NCBI RefSeq assembly: GCF_024166365.1
Contig: NC_064825.1
Location: 99,896,480 to 99,960,479 of the forward strand
From: Elephas maximus indicus
Lineage: Eukaryota > Chordata > Mammalia > Proboscidea > Elephantidae
Reading direction: 5' to 3'
Length of the DNA: 64,000 nucleotides
Positions 30,965 through 40,479 of this stretch are shown one piece after another. Made by a program: the position numbers and the translations under genes. Each line of letters begins with the position of its first letter. The stretch's first letter is position 1. The notes below the pieces were generated by a model that had not been told where the DNA came from, made no database searches, and saw only the letters and a list, made by a program, of their open reading frames with translations.

Positions 30965-31133
30965 AAACCCTGGTGGCATAGTGATTAAGAGCTACCTCTG
31001 CTAACCAAAGCGTCAGCAGTTCGAATCCAGCAGGTGCTCCTTGGAAACCCTATGGGGCAGTTCTACTCTGTCCTATAGGGTCGCTATGAGTCGGAATCGA
31101 CTCGACAGCACTGGGTTTGGATTTTTGGTTTTT
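30965..31133 (+). mobile_element. AfroSINE type A, little diverged, with target-site duplication
   Basis: 'aaccctggtggcatagtgat', 'tatagggtcgctatgagtcg', 'gaatcgactcgacagcactg'. Host duplication atattgaggtatgg (30951-30964) and atattgaggcgtgg (31134-31147). One of the best-preserved copies here. Confidence 0.95.
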
Positions 31134-31147
31134 ATATTGAGGCGTGG

Positions 31148-31433
31148 GCTGGTGACTATTTGGGATGTCCAACCCAGCCTTGAGATTGAGCTAATGCCCC
31201 AAAGGGGAACAAGACAGACGTTACAGGAATTGTGGAGAAGGGGAAACCATTGACTAGTTTTAAACAGTTACCCAAGTGCTGCAGTCGTAAAAGAAAAGAA
31301 GAAAAAAGCTTCATAATATGGAAAGCACTATGCAAATTCTAGTTATCAAATTAGTCAAATACACTTAAACTTAAAGCCATTTAAAAAAATTTCTGCACAT
31401 AACTGGTAAGAGCTGCTTACTAAACAATGGCTG
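31148..31433. other. Unique AT-rich sequence
   Basis: Nothing recognised. Confidence 0.3.
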
Positions 31434-31476
31434 CTATTATTATTATTATTAATTATTATTATTATTATTATTATAA
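31434..31476 (+). repeat. (ATT)n microsatellite
   Basis: About 13 ATT units with one interruption, directly before an AfroSINE. Confidence 0.95.
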
Positions 31477-31650
31477 CCCTGGTCTGGTTAAAAGCTTGGT
31501 GGCTCGAATCCACCCGGAGGTGCCTTGGGAGACAGACCTGGCGTTCTGCTTCTGAAAAGTCACAGCCTTGAAAACCCAATGGGGCAGCTCTACTCTGCAC
31601 ACATAAGGTCACTGTGGATGAGCGTCAACTTGACAGCAACTAACAATGCC
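31477..31650 (+). mobile_element. AfroSINE, head-degraded
   Basis: 'accctggtctggttaaaagc', 'ggcgttctgcttctgaaaag', 'cttgacagcaactaacaatg'. Its 'gcaactaac' tail is RTE-like rather than the gggtttggtt type. Confidence 0.85.
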
Positions 31651-32064
31651 ATTATTGTTATTGTCACCATTGTTGGTATTGTAACATTGCAGAGTGCCAA
31701 GCGCATTGGTTTACGGATCCACTACTCCTCTGTGCTAAAAGCCCCCTAAGGTTAGCTGGGCTGGAATAACCCCTGGACCTTCAGATGTAGCAGGGGCAGG
31801 GTGGGATCAGAGTAGGAGCCTAACAGATCTTGTTAAATGATGAAGATAGGAAGGAATCAATGGCTCTGTCTCTTCCGTGGGAACTTGGGCCCTGCCCCAG
31901 CTACAACTCAGCTATAATAGGCTTGTGTTCAGATCCCCCTGAAGTCCTTTTAGAGAAGAAAGGTTGTCTGGTGGCGCTGCTGAGCCCATTCAAATGCAGG
32001 AATCACTATGCTTAGGAAAAGACAGAAGCTTGAGAAACTGTTAACCACCTCCTGGCCATACTAT

Positions 32065-32247
32065 AAACCCCACTGCCATTGAGTCAATTCCAACTCATAG
32101 TGCCCTCATAGGGTTTCCAAGGTTGCAAATCTCTACGGAAGTGGAGCTAGATTCTACATCTTTCTCCTTGGAGCAGCTGGTGGTTTCAAACGGCCAACCT
32201 ATTGGTTAGCAGTCAAACAGTTTAACCACTGCGCTACCAGGGCTCCT
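32065..32247 (-). mobile_element. AfroSINE type B, left half of an inverted composite
   Basis: Complete reverse copy ('ccactgccattgagtcaatt' to 'gcgctaccagggctcct'). It abuts a forward AfroSINE tail. One duplication, tggccatactat (32053-32064) and tggccatagtat (32308-32319), flanks both together. Confidence 0.92.
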
Positions 32248-32307
32248 CGATATAGGGTCGTTATGAGTCAGAATTGACTTGACAGCAATGGGTTTGGTTT
32301 TTTTGGG
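32248..32307 (+). mobile_element. AfroSINE 3' tail, right half of an inverted composite
   Basis: 'gatatagggtcgttatgagt' to 'gggtttggtttttttggg'. Only the last ~60 bp, opposite in strand to its left neighbour. Confidence 0.9.
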
Positions 32308-32549
32308 TGGCCATAGTATGCTGAGACTCAGTAGAAAGATCAAGTATGGAACAGAGTTGTGCCAAGCATGAACTGGAGCAAACTGGGTCCCTTCAAGACC
32401 CAGTGTGGGCCTGTAGGGGCAGACCGTGTGGTTCAGTGTTGGGTGCTCAGAATCAGAAATCTGGGTACCTTGGTCCTGCCCACCTTGGGCCTTTCCCCTG
32501 AGGCTCAGTTTCTGCAACTGAAAATTGGGTTAGCTGCAAATTGTCATTT

Positions 32550-32690
32550 AGTATTCCTCCACCACTGATTAGTTTTGTGACCTCAGGTAAGTTACATAAC
32601 CTCTCAGTGTCTCCATTTTCTCATCTGGGAAATGGGCATAATAATAGTATGAACTTCATAGAGCTGTTTCGAGGATTAACCCAAGCCATA
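32550..32690 (+). repeat. MIR SINE
   Basis: 'gtgacctcaggtaagttaca', 'ccattttctcatctgggaaa', 'gagctgtttcgaggattaac'. Confidence 0.65.
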
Positions 32691-32696
32691 ACCAGA

Positions 32697-32938
32697 CTTT
32701 GTCTCAAGTACTTTGGACATGTTATTAGGAGGGACCAGTCCCTGGAGAAGGACATCATGCTTGGTAGAGTGTCGGTGAAAAAAGAGGAAGACCCTCAATG
32801 AGATGGATTGACACAGTGGCGGCAACAATGGGCTCAAGCATAACAATTGTGAGGATGGCATAGGACTAGGCAGTGTCTCCTTCTGTTGTACATAGGGTTG
32901 CTATGAATTGGAACCAACTCGACGGCACCTAACAACAA
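32697..32938 (+). mobile_element. RTE LINE, 5'-truncated 3' end
   Basis: Last ~240 bp of RTE: 'ggacatgttattaggaggga', 'agatggattgacacagtggc', ending 'gacggcacctaacaacaaca'. It includes the final codons of the RTE frame and the 3' UTR. Confidence 0.93.
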
Positions 32939-33185
32939 CATAGAAGTTTATAACGGTAAGGGAACTGTACAAGTTGAGGGAAGGGAGGTGTTTACTCTGA
33001 GGACTCTCTGAAGAAAGAAAATCGTAAACAACCCGCACACTCAGGACAGATTGTCTCCTGCTAGGCTTCTTATTCTTTGTGTACACATGGTGGTATGAGA
33101 AAGACCACATACTTTTTTTTTAAGCAACTTAATTCAAACACTCAGCTCCCATCAGAGGATATTCTATTCCAGTCATTCTAAGATC

Positions 33186-33610
33186 CTACTTGTGGCAGAT
33201 TGTGTTTTCCAAAGATGGCTGCAATGATATCTCCCATACCGCAAGCTTTTCTAGAACTTTCCCACTCCCCCATTAAGAGAGGGAGACTATACCCCTTTCC
33301 CTTTGAACTTGGGTGGGTCTTTGTGACTACCTCGACCAAAAGAACCAAGAGAAAGTAATGCTATATGACTACCAAGACTAGGTCATAAAAAGCCATATAC
33401 TTTTATCTTGTTCTCTGTTTGCTCTTGAAACCCAGCCACCGTGCTATGAGGAAGCCCAAGCAGCCTGTGGCGGGCCTACATGGAGGAGAACTGAGGTCTC
33501 CAGTCCACAGCTGTGGCTGAGCTCCAGGCTGACAGCCAGCATCAACTTGCTAGCCATGTAAATGCGCCATCTTGAAAATGAATCTAACCCCCAACCGAAC
33601 TGCCCCAACT
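33186..33610 (+). mobile_element. LTR-like repeat fragment
   Basis: 'ttttccaaagatggctgcaa', 'cccgcaagc'-like segment, 'aacttgggtgggtctttgtg', 'aaacccagccaccgtgctat', 'ctgacagccagcatcaactt'. These recall a common mammalian LTR family. Exact family uncertain. No genes. Confidence 0.5.
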
Positions 33611-33611
33611 G

Positions 33612-33642
33612 CCCCCGCTGCTGCTGCTGCTGCTGTTGTTGT
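33612..33642 (+). repeat. (CTG)n(TTG)n microsatellite
   Basis: Five or six CTG/CTGC units pass into GTT units. The latter belong to the reverse RTE tail. Confidence 0.8.
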
Positions 33643-34395
33643 TAGTTGTCCTGGAGTCAGCTCTGACTCATGGTGACCTTATGTATAACAGAATGAAACA
33701 CTGTCCAGTCCCAGGCCTCTTCATGGTCTTTGATATGTTTGAGCCCATTTTAGTGGTTATTGTGTCAATCCATCTCATTGAGAGTTTCCCTCATTTTTGC
33801 TGACCCTCTACCAAATATCAATGTCCTTTTCTAGTGATTGGTCTTTCTGACAATCTGTCCAAAGTAAGAAAGATGAAGCCTCACCATGTTTCCTTCCAAG
33901 GAGCATTCCGACTGTACTTCTTCCAAGACTGATTTGCTCTTTTCTTCTGGCAGTCCATAGTATATTCACTCTTCTGCACCAACGCCACAATTCAAATGCA
34001 TCAATTCATCTTCTGTCTTCTTTTTTCACTGTCCAGCTTTCACAGGCATACGAAGTGATTGAAAATATCATGGCTTGGGTCAGGCGCATCTTAGTCATCA
34101 AAGTGACGTCTTTGCTTTTTAGAACTTTAAAGTGGTCCTTTGCAGCAGAGTTGCCCAATGCAATACATCATTTGATTTCTTGACTGCTGCTTCCGTGGGT
34201 GTTGATTGTTGATCCGAGTAGAATGAAATTGTAGACAACTTAAATTTTTTTCATTTATCCTGATGTTGCTTATCATCAGTTGTGAAAACTTTCATTTTCT
34301 TTGTGTTCAGGTGTAATCTATACTGAAGGCAGTAGTCTTTGACCTTCATCAGTAAGTGCTTCAAGAAGTCTTCATTTTCAGCAAACTCATCATGT
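33635..34395 (-). mobile_element. RTE LINE, 5'-truncated, decayed
   Basis: Reverse RTE 3' ~760 bp: 'gttagttgtcctggagtcag' to 'cagtaagtgcttcaagaagt'. It covers the 3' UTR and the C-terminal part of the reverse transcriptase frame, with frameshifts. Inserted at the end of an LTR-like repeat. Confidence 0.9.
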
Positions 34396-34912
34396 ATAAA
34401 TCTTAAGAGTCCAAGAATTTAAATTTGAATGTGGTCTTCTTGGCCATTATAAAGAATACTTGTCAAGGCAGAGGGATAGATATATTTATTTTACAGCCTG
34501 TTAAATGTTTAGATGTGAACTTATATGTGCACTCTTAACTTGGACTTCACATGTTAGGTGGGTCTCCCAGGCTATGAGCTCCTATAGGGAGACCCTCTTC
34601 CCCGGGCCTGCAGAGGATAGTGGGGAAGCTGCCTGCAGACATGCCCTCCATGTTACCACAGCTGCCTCCATCTCTAAACTGGAGTAGCAGAGGCAGGAAT
34701 GGGTAACAGATGGGACTACTGTCAGGGCATTTCTGCCCAGGGGGAGGGGTGGCTGATGGGATCCAGCTGTTTTACCAGCTGCAAGGCACCATCACAAATG
34801 CCCTCAGCTTGGGGGTGGGGATGTGGAGCAGGGTGGAAGAAGAGGGTATTGTAATGCCCACTTTGCACGGGTTGAGTAGAGTGGGGAGCTGGAACCCAGC
34901 CCAGAAGAGTCT
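34396..34912. other. Unique sequence
   Basis: No exon recognised. Confidence 0.3.
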
Positions 34913-34995
34913 AGCACAGTGGTTCTCACTGTGTGGTCTCTGGACCTGTGGCAGCAACATTATACAGGGGCTTGTTAGGATCTTGGGCTTTTAAG
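34913..34995. mobile_element. MER5-like hAT transposon fragment
   Basis: 'cacagtggttctcactgtgt' terminal inverted repeat, then 'atacaggggcttgttaggat'. Confidence 0.5.
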
Positions 34996-35089
34996 GGATA
35001 GATGGTGTCCACTGAAGGACTTAAAGCATTCCCCAACCCCACTCCCTTAACTTGGTGTGGAGATTCTACGGAGACTTTACTAGAAAGAG

Positions 35090-35345
35090 AACGTTTATTG
35101 AACATGCACAGTGTCCAAGTACTTGGCCAAACATTTCACAAATACTATCACATTTAACCCTCAACATCCACCCTCAAACTGGTATTACTATTATTGTGGT
35201 TGCTATTGTTATATAAAATTATTATTACTATTCCCTTCTTAAGGGCTCGTTCCAGAGAGGTTAAGTAGCTCGCGTCAGCTCACAAAGCCACCAGAAGGTT
35301 CCCTAGGTCTGTGTGATGGCCAAACTTCACCATTATGCTAAGTGG
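35090..35345 (-). repeat. MIR SINE, full-length range
   Basis: 'tattgaacatgcacagtgtc', 'cagagaggttaagtagctcg', 'gccaaacttcaccattatgc'. Confidence 0.65.
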
Positions 35346-35510
35346 TGTTTCTCAAAGCACTTGGAGGACTTGTTAGAACAGGTCGTCGGGCTTCTCCCCA
35401 AAGTTTCTGATTCAGTACTTCTGGAATGAGGCCCGAAAATACATTCCTAACAAGTTCCCAGATGATGTTGATGCTGCTAGTCCAAGGACCACTATTGGAG
35501 AACCACTGTC
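35346..35510. mobile_element. MER5A-like hAT transposon
   Basis: 'tttctcaaagcacttggagg', 'gtttctgattcagtacttct', 'aacaagttcccagatgatgt', ending 'tggagaaccactg'. Terminal inverted repeats are evident. Confidence 0.75.
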
Positions 35511-35549
35511 TGGGCTATGATCCAGCTCTTGCCCTACCTCACCCATTCA

Positions 35550-35640
35550 ACGGGCGTAATCATAGCTTCCCCACAGTGGCGTTGTTGTGAGAAGCCAGCG
35601 AGATAATAGAGTGAAAGAGCACTGTCAGCTCTTTTAGGTG
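35550..35640 (+). repeat. MIR 3' fragment
   Basis: 'gtggcgttgttgtgagaagc' with a degraded continuation. Confidence 0.4.
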
Positions 35641-35934
35641 AACAGTTCTGCTCATTAACCAGGTAACCTGCCCAAGGTTAGTCCCCAGGGGTCTGGTGGT
35701 GCAGAGAGCTGGGATGCAAGGCGGGGGTTCAACAGCCATCTAGAGCTCTTTTGAAAAAAAAAAGCCCACCTTAATTCAGGACCACTTCTCAAAGGAGGAA
35801 GCCAGCAGCTCCTGAAGGCTCAGGCCAGCAGCTCCTCTGCCACCTCCTTCTTCCACCCACCCTTTCCTGCCTCACATCAGGCAGCATGCTGGGCACTGCC
35901 CCAACCAGTACAGGCAAGCTGGGCAGCGTCAAGC
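35641..35934. other. Unique sequence with a local repeat
   Basis: 'gccagcagctcctgaagg' at 35802 and 'gccagcagctcctctgcc' at 35824 form a short direct repeat. Nothing else recognised. Confidence 0.4.
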
Positions 35935-36145
35935 CAGTGATTCAGGGTCTGGGGCTGGATCCCGCTCACCACCTCAAGCGTGAGACTCAGAGCCCGTGAT
36001 TTCCCTTCTCTAAGCCTTGGGTTGCTCATCAGTAATATGAGTGCAACAACGGTACCATGTGTTGTTGTGGGAGCTAAAAGGTGAGTACTTTTTTACAGTG
36101 CTTGACGTAAGGCCTGCCCCCTGGCAAGTGTTCAATAAATAATGT
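35935..36145 (+). repeat. MIR SINE
   Basis: 'ctctaagccttgggttgctc', 'atcagtaatatgagtgcaac', 'ggcaagtgttcaataaataa'. Confidence 0.65.
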
Positions 36146-36683
36146 TTTGCTGTTAGGTGCTCCCGAGTCCGTTCCGACTTACAGGTGCCCTACGTACAAC
36201 ACAACAAAACACTGTCTGGTCCTGCACCATCCTCACAATCGTTGCTATGCTTGAGCCCATTGTAGTAGCCACTGTCTCATTCCATCTTGCTGAGGGTCTT
36301 CCTCTTTTTCACTGACCCTCTACTTTACCAAGCATCATGTCCTTCTCCAAGGGCTGGTCCCTCTTGATAACATGTCCAAAGTATGTAAGACGACGTCCTG
36401 CCGTCCTCGCTTCTAATGAGCATTCTGGCTGCACCTCCTCCAAGACAGATTTGTTCATTCTTCTGGAAGTCCATGGTGCATTCATTATTCCTTGCCAACG
36501 CCATAATGCAAAGGTGTCAATTCTTTTTTGGTCTTCCTTATTCATTGTCCAGCTTTCGCATGCATATGAGGCGACTGAAAACCCCACGGCATGGGTCAGG
36601 CACACCTTAGTCCTCAAAGTGACACCTTTGATTTTTAACACTTAAAAGAGGTCTTTTGCAGCACATTTACCCAATGCAGCATG

Positions 36684-37193
36684 TCATTTGATTTTGTGAC
36701 TGCTGTTTGCATGGGCATTGACTGTGGATCCAAATAAGATGAAATCCTTGACAACTTCAATCTTTTCTCTGTTTATCATGATCTTGCTTATTGGTTCAGC
36801 TGTGAGGATTTTTGTTTTCTTTATGTTGAGGTGTAATCCATACTGAAAGCCAGAAAACCCGTTGCTATTGAGTCGATTCCGACTCATAGTGACCCTATAA
36901 GACGGGAGAATTGCCACAGAGAGTTTCCAAGGAGCACCTATCTTCCAAATTTCTTGGCATAGACAAATGAGCAATTCCAGTGTTGCATCTGTTTGTTGAA
37001 ACACCTCAACTGGTATTTTGTCAGTTCCTGGGGACTTGTTTTTCGCCAATGTCTTCAGTGAAGCTTGGACTTCTTCCTTCAGTAACATGGGTTTTTGATC
37101 ATATGCTACTTTCTGAAGTGGTTGAATGGTGACCAATTCTTTTTTGGTACTCTGTGTGTTCCTTCCATCTTCTTTTGATGCTTCCTGCATCAT
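36684..37193 (-). pseudogene. Chimeric open frame: RTE reverse transcriptase with SINE-derived insert
   Basis: A 169-codon frame runs uninterrupted through RTE, AfroSINE and RTE again. Residues ~1-85 are RTE sequence upstream of the RT core (LKTLAKNKSPGTDKIPVEVF). Residues ~86-114 come from the SINE (SYRVTMSRNRLNSNG). The rest resumes RTE downstream of the YADD box (YGLHLNIKKTKI). The catalytic core lies in the deleted part. The frame probably survives by chance, and no promoter is visible. Confidence 0.7.
36850..36953 (-). mobile_element. AfroSINE type A, partial
   Basis: 'aacccgttgctattgagtcg', 'agagtttccaaggagcac'. The tRNA-derived head is absent, apparently lost together with adjoining RTE sequence. 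Confidence 0.85.
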
Positions 37194-37589
37194 TCAATAT
37201 ATTGCCCATGTAATCCTTCAGTCCCTGACGTGTCTGTCAGTTTGCCATACCGTGGGGGCTTGCGTGTTGCTGTGATGCTGGAAGCTATACTACAGGTATT
37301 CAGATACCAACGGGGTCACACATGGCAGACAGGTTTCTGCTGAGCTTCCGGACTAGGAAGAAGGACCAGGCAATCTACTTCTAAAAAGCGTTAGCTAGTT
37401 AAAACCTTATGAATAGCAGCAGAACATTGTCTGATATAGTGTTGGAAGATGAGCCCCCTAGGTTTGAAGACTGGGGAAGAGCTGCCTCCTCAAAGTAGAG
37501 TCGACCTTAATGACGTGGATGGAGTCAAGCTTTCAGGACCTTCATTTGCTGATGTGGCACACCTCAAAATGAGAAGAAACAGCTGCAAA

Positions 37590-38330
37590 CATCCATTAAT
37601 AATCGGAACCTAGAATGTATGAAGTATGAATCTAGGAAAATTGGAAATCGTCAAAAATGAAATGGAACACATAAACACCCATATCCTAGGCATTAGTGAG
37701 CTGAAATGGACTGGTAATGGTCATTTCAAAATGGACAATCATATGGTTTTCTATGACAGGAATGACAACTTGAAGAGGAATGGTGTTGCATTCATCGTCA
37801 GAAAGAACATTTCAAGATCTATCCTGGAGTACAAGGCTGTCAGTGACAGAATGATATCCATATGCCTACAAAGAAGACCAGTTAATACAACTATTATTCA
37901 AATTTACACACCGACCACTAAGGCCAAAGATGATGAAATTGAAGGTTTTTACCAGCTTCTGCAGTCTGAAATTGATCAAACATGCAATCAGGATGCATTG
38001 ATAATTACTGGTGATTGAAATGCAAAAAATTGCAAAAGAAGAAGGATTGTTAGTTGGAAAATATGGCCTTGGTGACAGAAACAATGCAAGATATCTATCG
38101 CATGATAGAATTTTGCAAGACCAATGACTTTTTCATTGCAAATACCTTTTTTCACCAACATAAACAGCGACTATACATGTGGAGCTCACCTGATGGAATG
38201 CACAGGAATCAAACCGACTACATCTGTGGAAAGAGAAGATGGAAAAGCTCAATATCATCAGTCAGAACAAGGCCAGAGGCTAACTGTGGAAGAGACCAGT
38301 AATTGCTCATATGCAAGTTTAAGTTGAAAG
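37590..38330 (+). pseudogene. RTE endonuclease domain (broken)
   Basis: Apurinic-type endonuclease half of the RTE protein, which nicks target DNA. Visible motifs: GISELKWTGNG (catalytic-type Glu, coded near 37698) and INTTIIQIYTPTT-like strand sequence. At the GDxNA box the x codon is TGA (38016-38018). Two further stops precede the first ATG at 37626: TAG at 37611 and TGA at 37620. Frames continue shifted at 38054-38302 and 38124-38327. Confidence 0.85.
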
Positions 38331-40260
38331 TGAAGAAAATTAGAACAAATGGACAAAAGCCAAAGTATGACCTTAAGTATATCCCATCTAAATTTAGAGA
38401 CCGTCTCAAGAATAGATTTGATGTGTTGAACACTAATGATTGAAGACCAGACAAGTTGTGGATTGACATCAAGGACATCATCCACGAAGAAAGCAAAAGG
38501 TCATTAAAAAGACAGGAAAGAAAGAAAAGAGCAAAATGGATGTCAGAAGTGACTCTGAAACTTGCTCTTGAAAGTCAAGTAGCTAAAGCAAAAGGAAAAA
38601 ATGATGAAGTAAAAGAGCCGAACAGAAGATTTCAAAGGGCTGATCGAGAATACGAAGTGAAGTATTATAAGGACATGTGCAAAGAGCTGGAGATAGAAAA
38701 CCATAAGGGAAGAAAACCCTCAGCATTTCTCAAGCTGAAAGAACTGAAGAAAAATTCAAGCCTCAAGTTGCAATAGTGAAGGATTCCATGGGAAAAATAT
38801 TAAATGATGCAGGAAGCATCAAAAGAAGATGGAAAGAATACAGAGTCACTATATCGAAAAGAATTGGTCGATGTTCAACCATTTCAGAAGATAACATATG
38901 ATCAGGAACCGATGGTACTGAAGGAAGAAGTCCAAGCTGCACTGAAGGCTTGGTGAAAAACAAGACTCTGGGAATTGATGGAATACCAACTGAGATTTTT
39001 CAACGAATAGATACAGCGCTGGAAGTGCACACTCATCTATGCCAAGAAATTTAGAAGACAGCTACCTGGTCAAGCGACTGGAAGAGATCCGTATTTATGC
39101 CCATCCCCAAGAAAGGGGATCCAACCAAATGCAGAAATTATCGAACAATGTCATTAATGTCACACGCAAGTAAAATTTGTTGAAGATCATTCAAAAGCGT
39201 CTGCAGCAGTATATCGACAGGGAACTGCCAGAAATTCAGGCTGGAATCAGAAGAGGACATGGAACCAGGGATATCATTGCTGATGTCAGATGGATCCTGG
39301 ATGAAAGCAGAGTACCAGAAAGATGTTTACCTGTGTTTTATTGCCTATGCAAAGGCATTCGACTGTGTGGATCATAACGAATTATGGATAACATTGTGAA
39401 GAATGGGAATTCCAGAACGCTTAATTGTGCTCATGAGGAACCTGTGCATAGATCAAGAGGCAGTTGTTTGAATAGAACAAGTAGATATTGCGTGGTTTAA
39501 AGTCAGGAAAGGTGTGCGTCAGGGTTGTATCCTTTGGCCATACCTGTTCAATCTGTATGCTCAGCAGATAATCTGAGAGGCTAGACTGTATGAAGAAGAG
39601 CGGGGCTTCAGGATTGGAGGAAGACTTATTAACAATCTGCATTAAGCAGATGACACAACCTTGCTTGTTGAAAGTGAAGAGGACTTGAAGCACTTGCTGA
39701 TGAAGATAAAAGACCACAGCCTTCAGTATGAATTAAACCTCAATATAAAGAAAACAAAAATCCTCACAACTGGACCAAAAAGCAACATCATGATAAACAG
39801 AGAAAAGATTAAAGTTGTCAAGGATTTCATTTTACTTGGATCCACACCACCACCCATGGAAGCTGCAGTTAAGAAATCAGGAGATGGGTTGCACTGGGCA
39901 AATCAGCTGCAAAAGACCTCTTTAAAGTGTTGAAAAGCAAAGATGTTGCCTTGAAGACTAAGGTGTGCCTGACCCAAGCCATGATATTTTCAATCGCATC
40001 TTATGCATGCGAAAGCTGGACAATGAATAAGGAAGACCGAAGAAGAATTGATGCCTTTGAGTTGTGGTGTTGGCGAAGGATACCAAATATACCATCGACT
40101 GCCAAGAGAATGAACAAATCTGTCTCGGAAGAAGTACAACCAGAATGCTCCTTAGAAGCAAGGATGGTGAGACTGCATCGTACATACGTTGGACATGTTA
40201 TCAGGAGAGTTCAGGCACTGGAAAAGGACATCATGCTTGGTAGAGTACAGGGCCAGTGAA
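38331..40260 (+). pseudogene. RTE reverse transcriptase domain (broken)
   Basis: Linker and reverse transcriptase in several frames: 38456-38776 (Lys-rich linker, RSLKRQERKKRAKW), 39177-39377 (RELPEIQAGIRRGHGTRDI) and 39661-40259 (ESEEDLKHLLMKIKDHS, then SYACESWTMNKEDRRRID). The catalytic YADD reads stop-A-D-D because its first codon is TAA (39643-39645). The final domain resembles the usual RTE C-terminus, with ECSLEARM. Not functional. Confidence 0.88.
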
Positions 40261-40479
40261 AAAGAGGTAGACCCTCAGTGAGATGGATTGACACAGTGGC
40301 TGCAACAGTAGGTTTAAGCGTTAACAACGGTTGTGAGCATGGCGAAGGAAGGGGCAGTGTTTCATTCTGTGTAGTACATAGGGTCGCTATGAGTTGGAAC
40401 CAACTCGATGGCACCTAACAACAACAACAACCCTTCAATATTGCAGCTCCAAGATTGTCAATAAATAATAGCTGTGTTT

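Larger units (their letters stand above)
36148..37213 (-). mobile_element. RTE LINE with internal SINE and deletion; host of the full-length RTE
   Basis: Reverse RTE. The 3' tail is at 36148 ('tgctgttaggtgctcccgag'). Reverse-transcriptase complement runs to about 36848. An AfroSINE piece follows, then more RTE ('tttcttggcatagacaaatg') to 37213. About 670 bp of RTE that should lie between these two parts is missing at the SINE. At 'atccttca' the forward full-length RTE is inserted, and a short continuation ('atattgcagctccaag') appears after it at 40437. Confidence 0.9.
37214..40432 (+). mobile_element. Near full-length RTE (BovB-clade) LINE
   Basis: About 3.2 kb from the 5' end ('gacgtgtctgtcagtttgcc' at 37227) to the 3' tail ('gatggcacctaacaacaaca'). 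It has a 5' leader (~37227-37590), an endonuclease-reverse transcriptase frame (~37590-40260) and a ~170-bp 3' UTR ending in (aac)n. The host sequence is an older reverse RTE. A short ccttca string precedes (37213-37220 region) and follows (40434-40439) the element, fitting a target-site duplication. It probably supplied the template logic for the SINE tails here, but this copy is dead. Confidence 0.95.
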
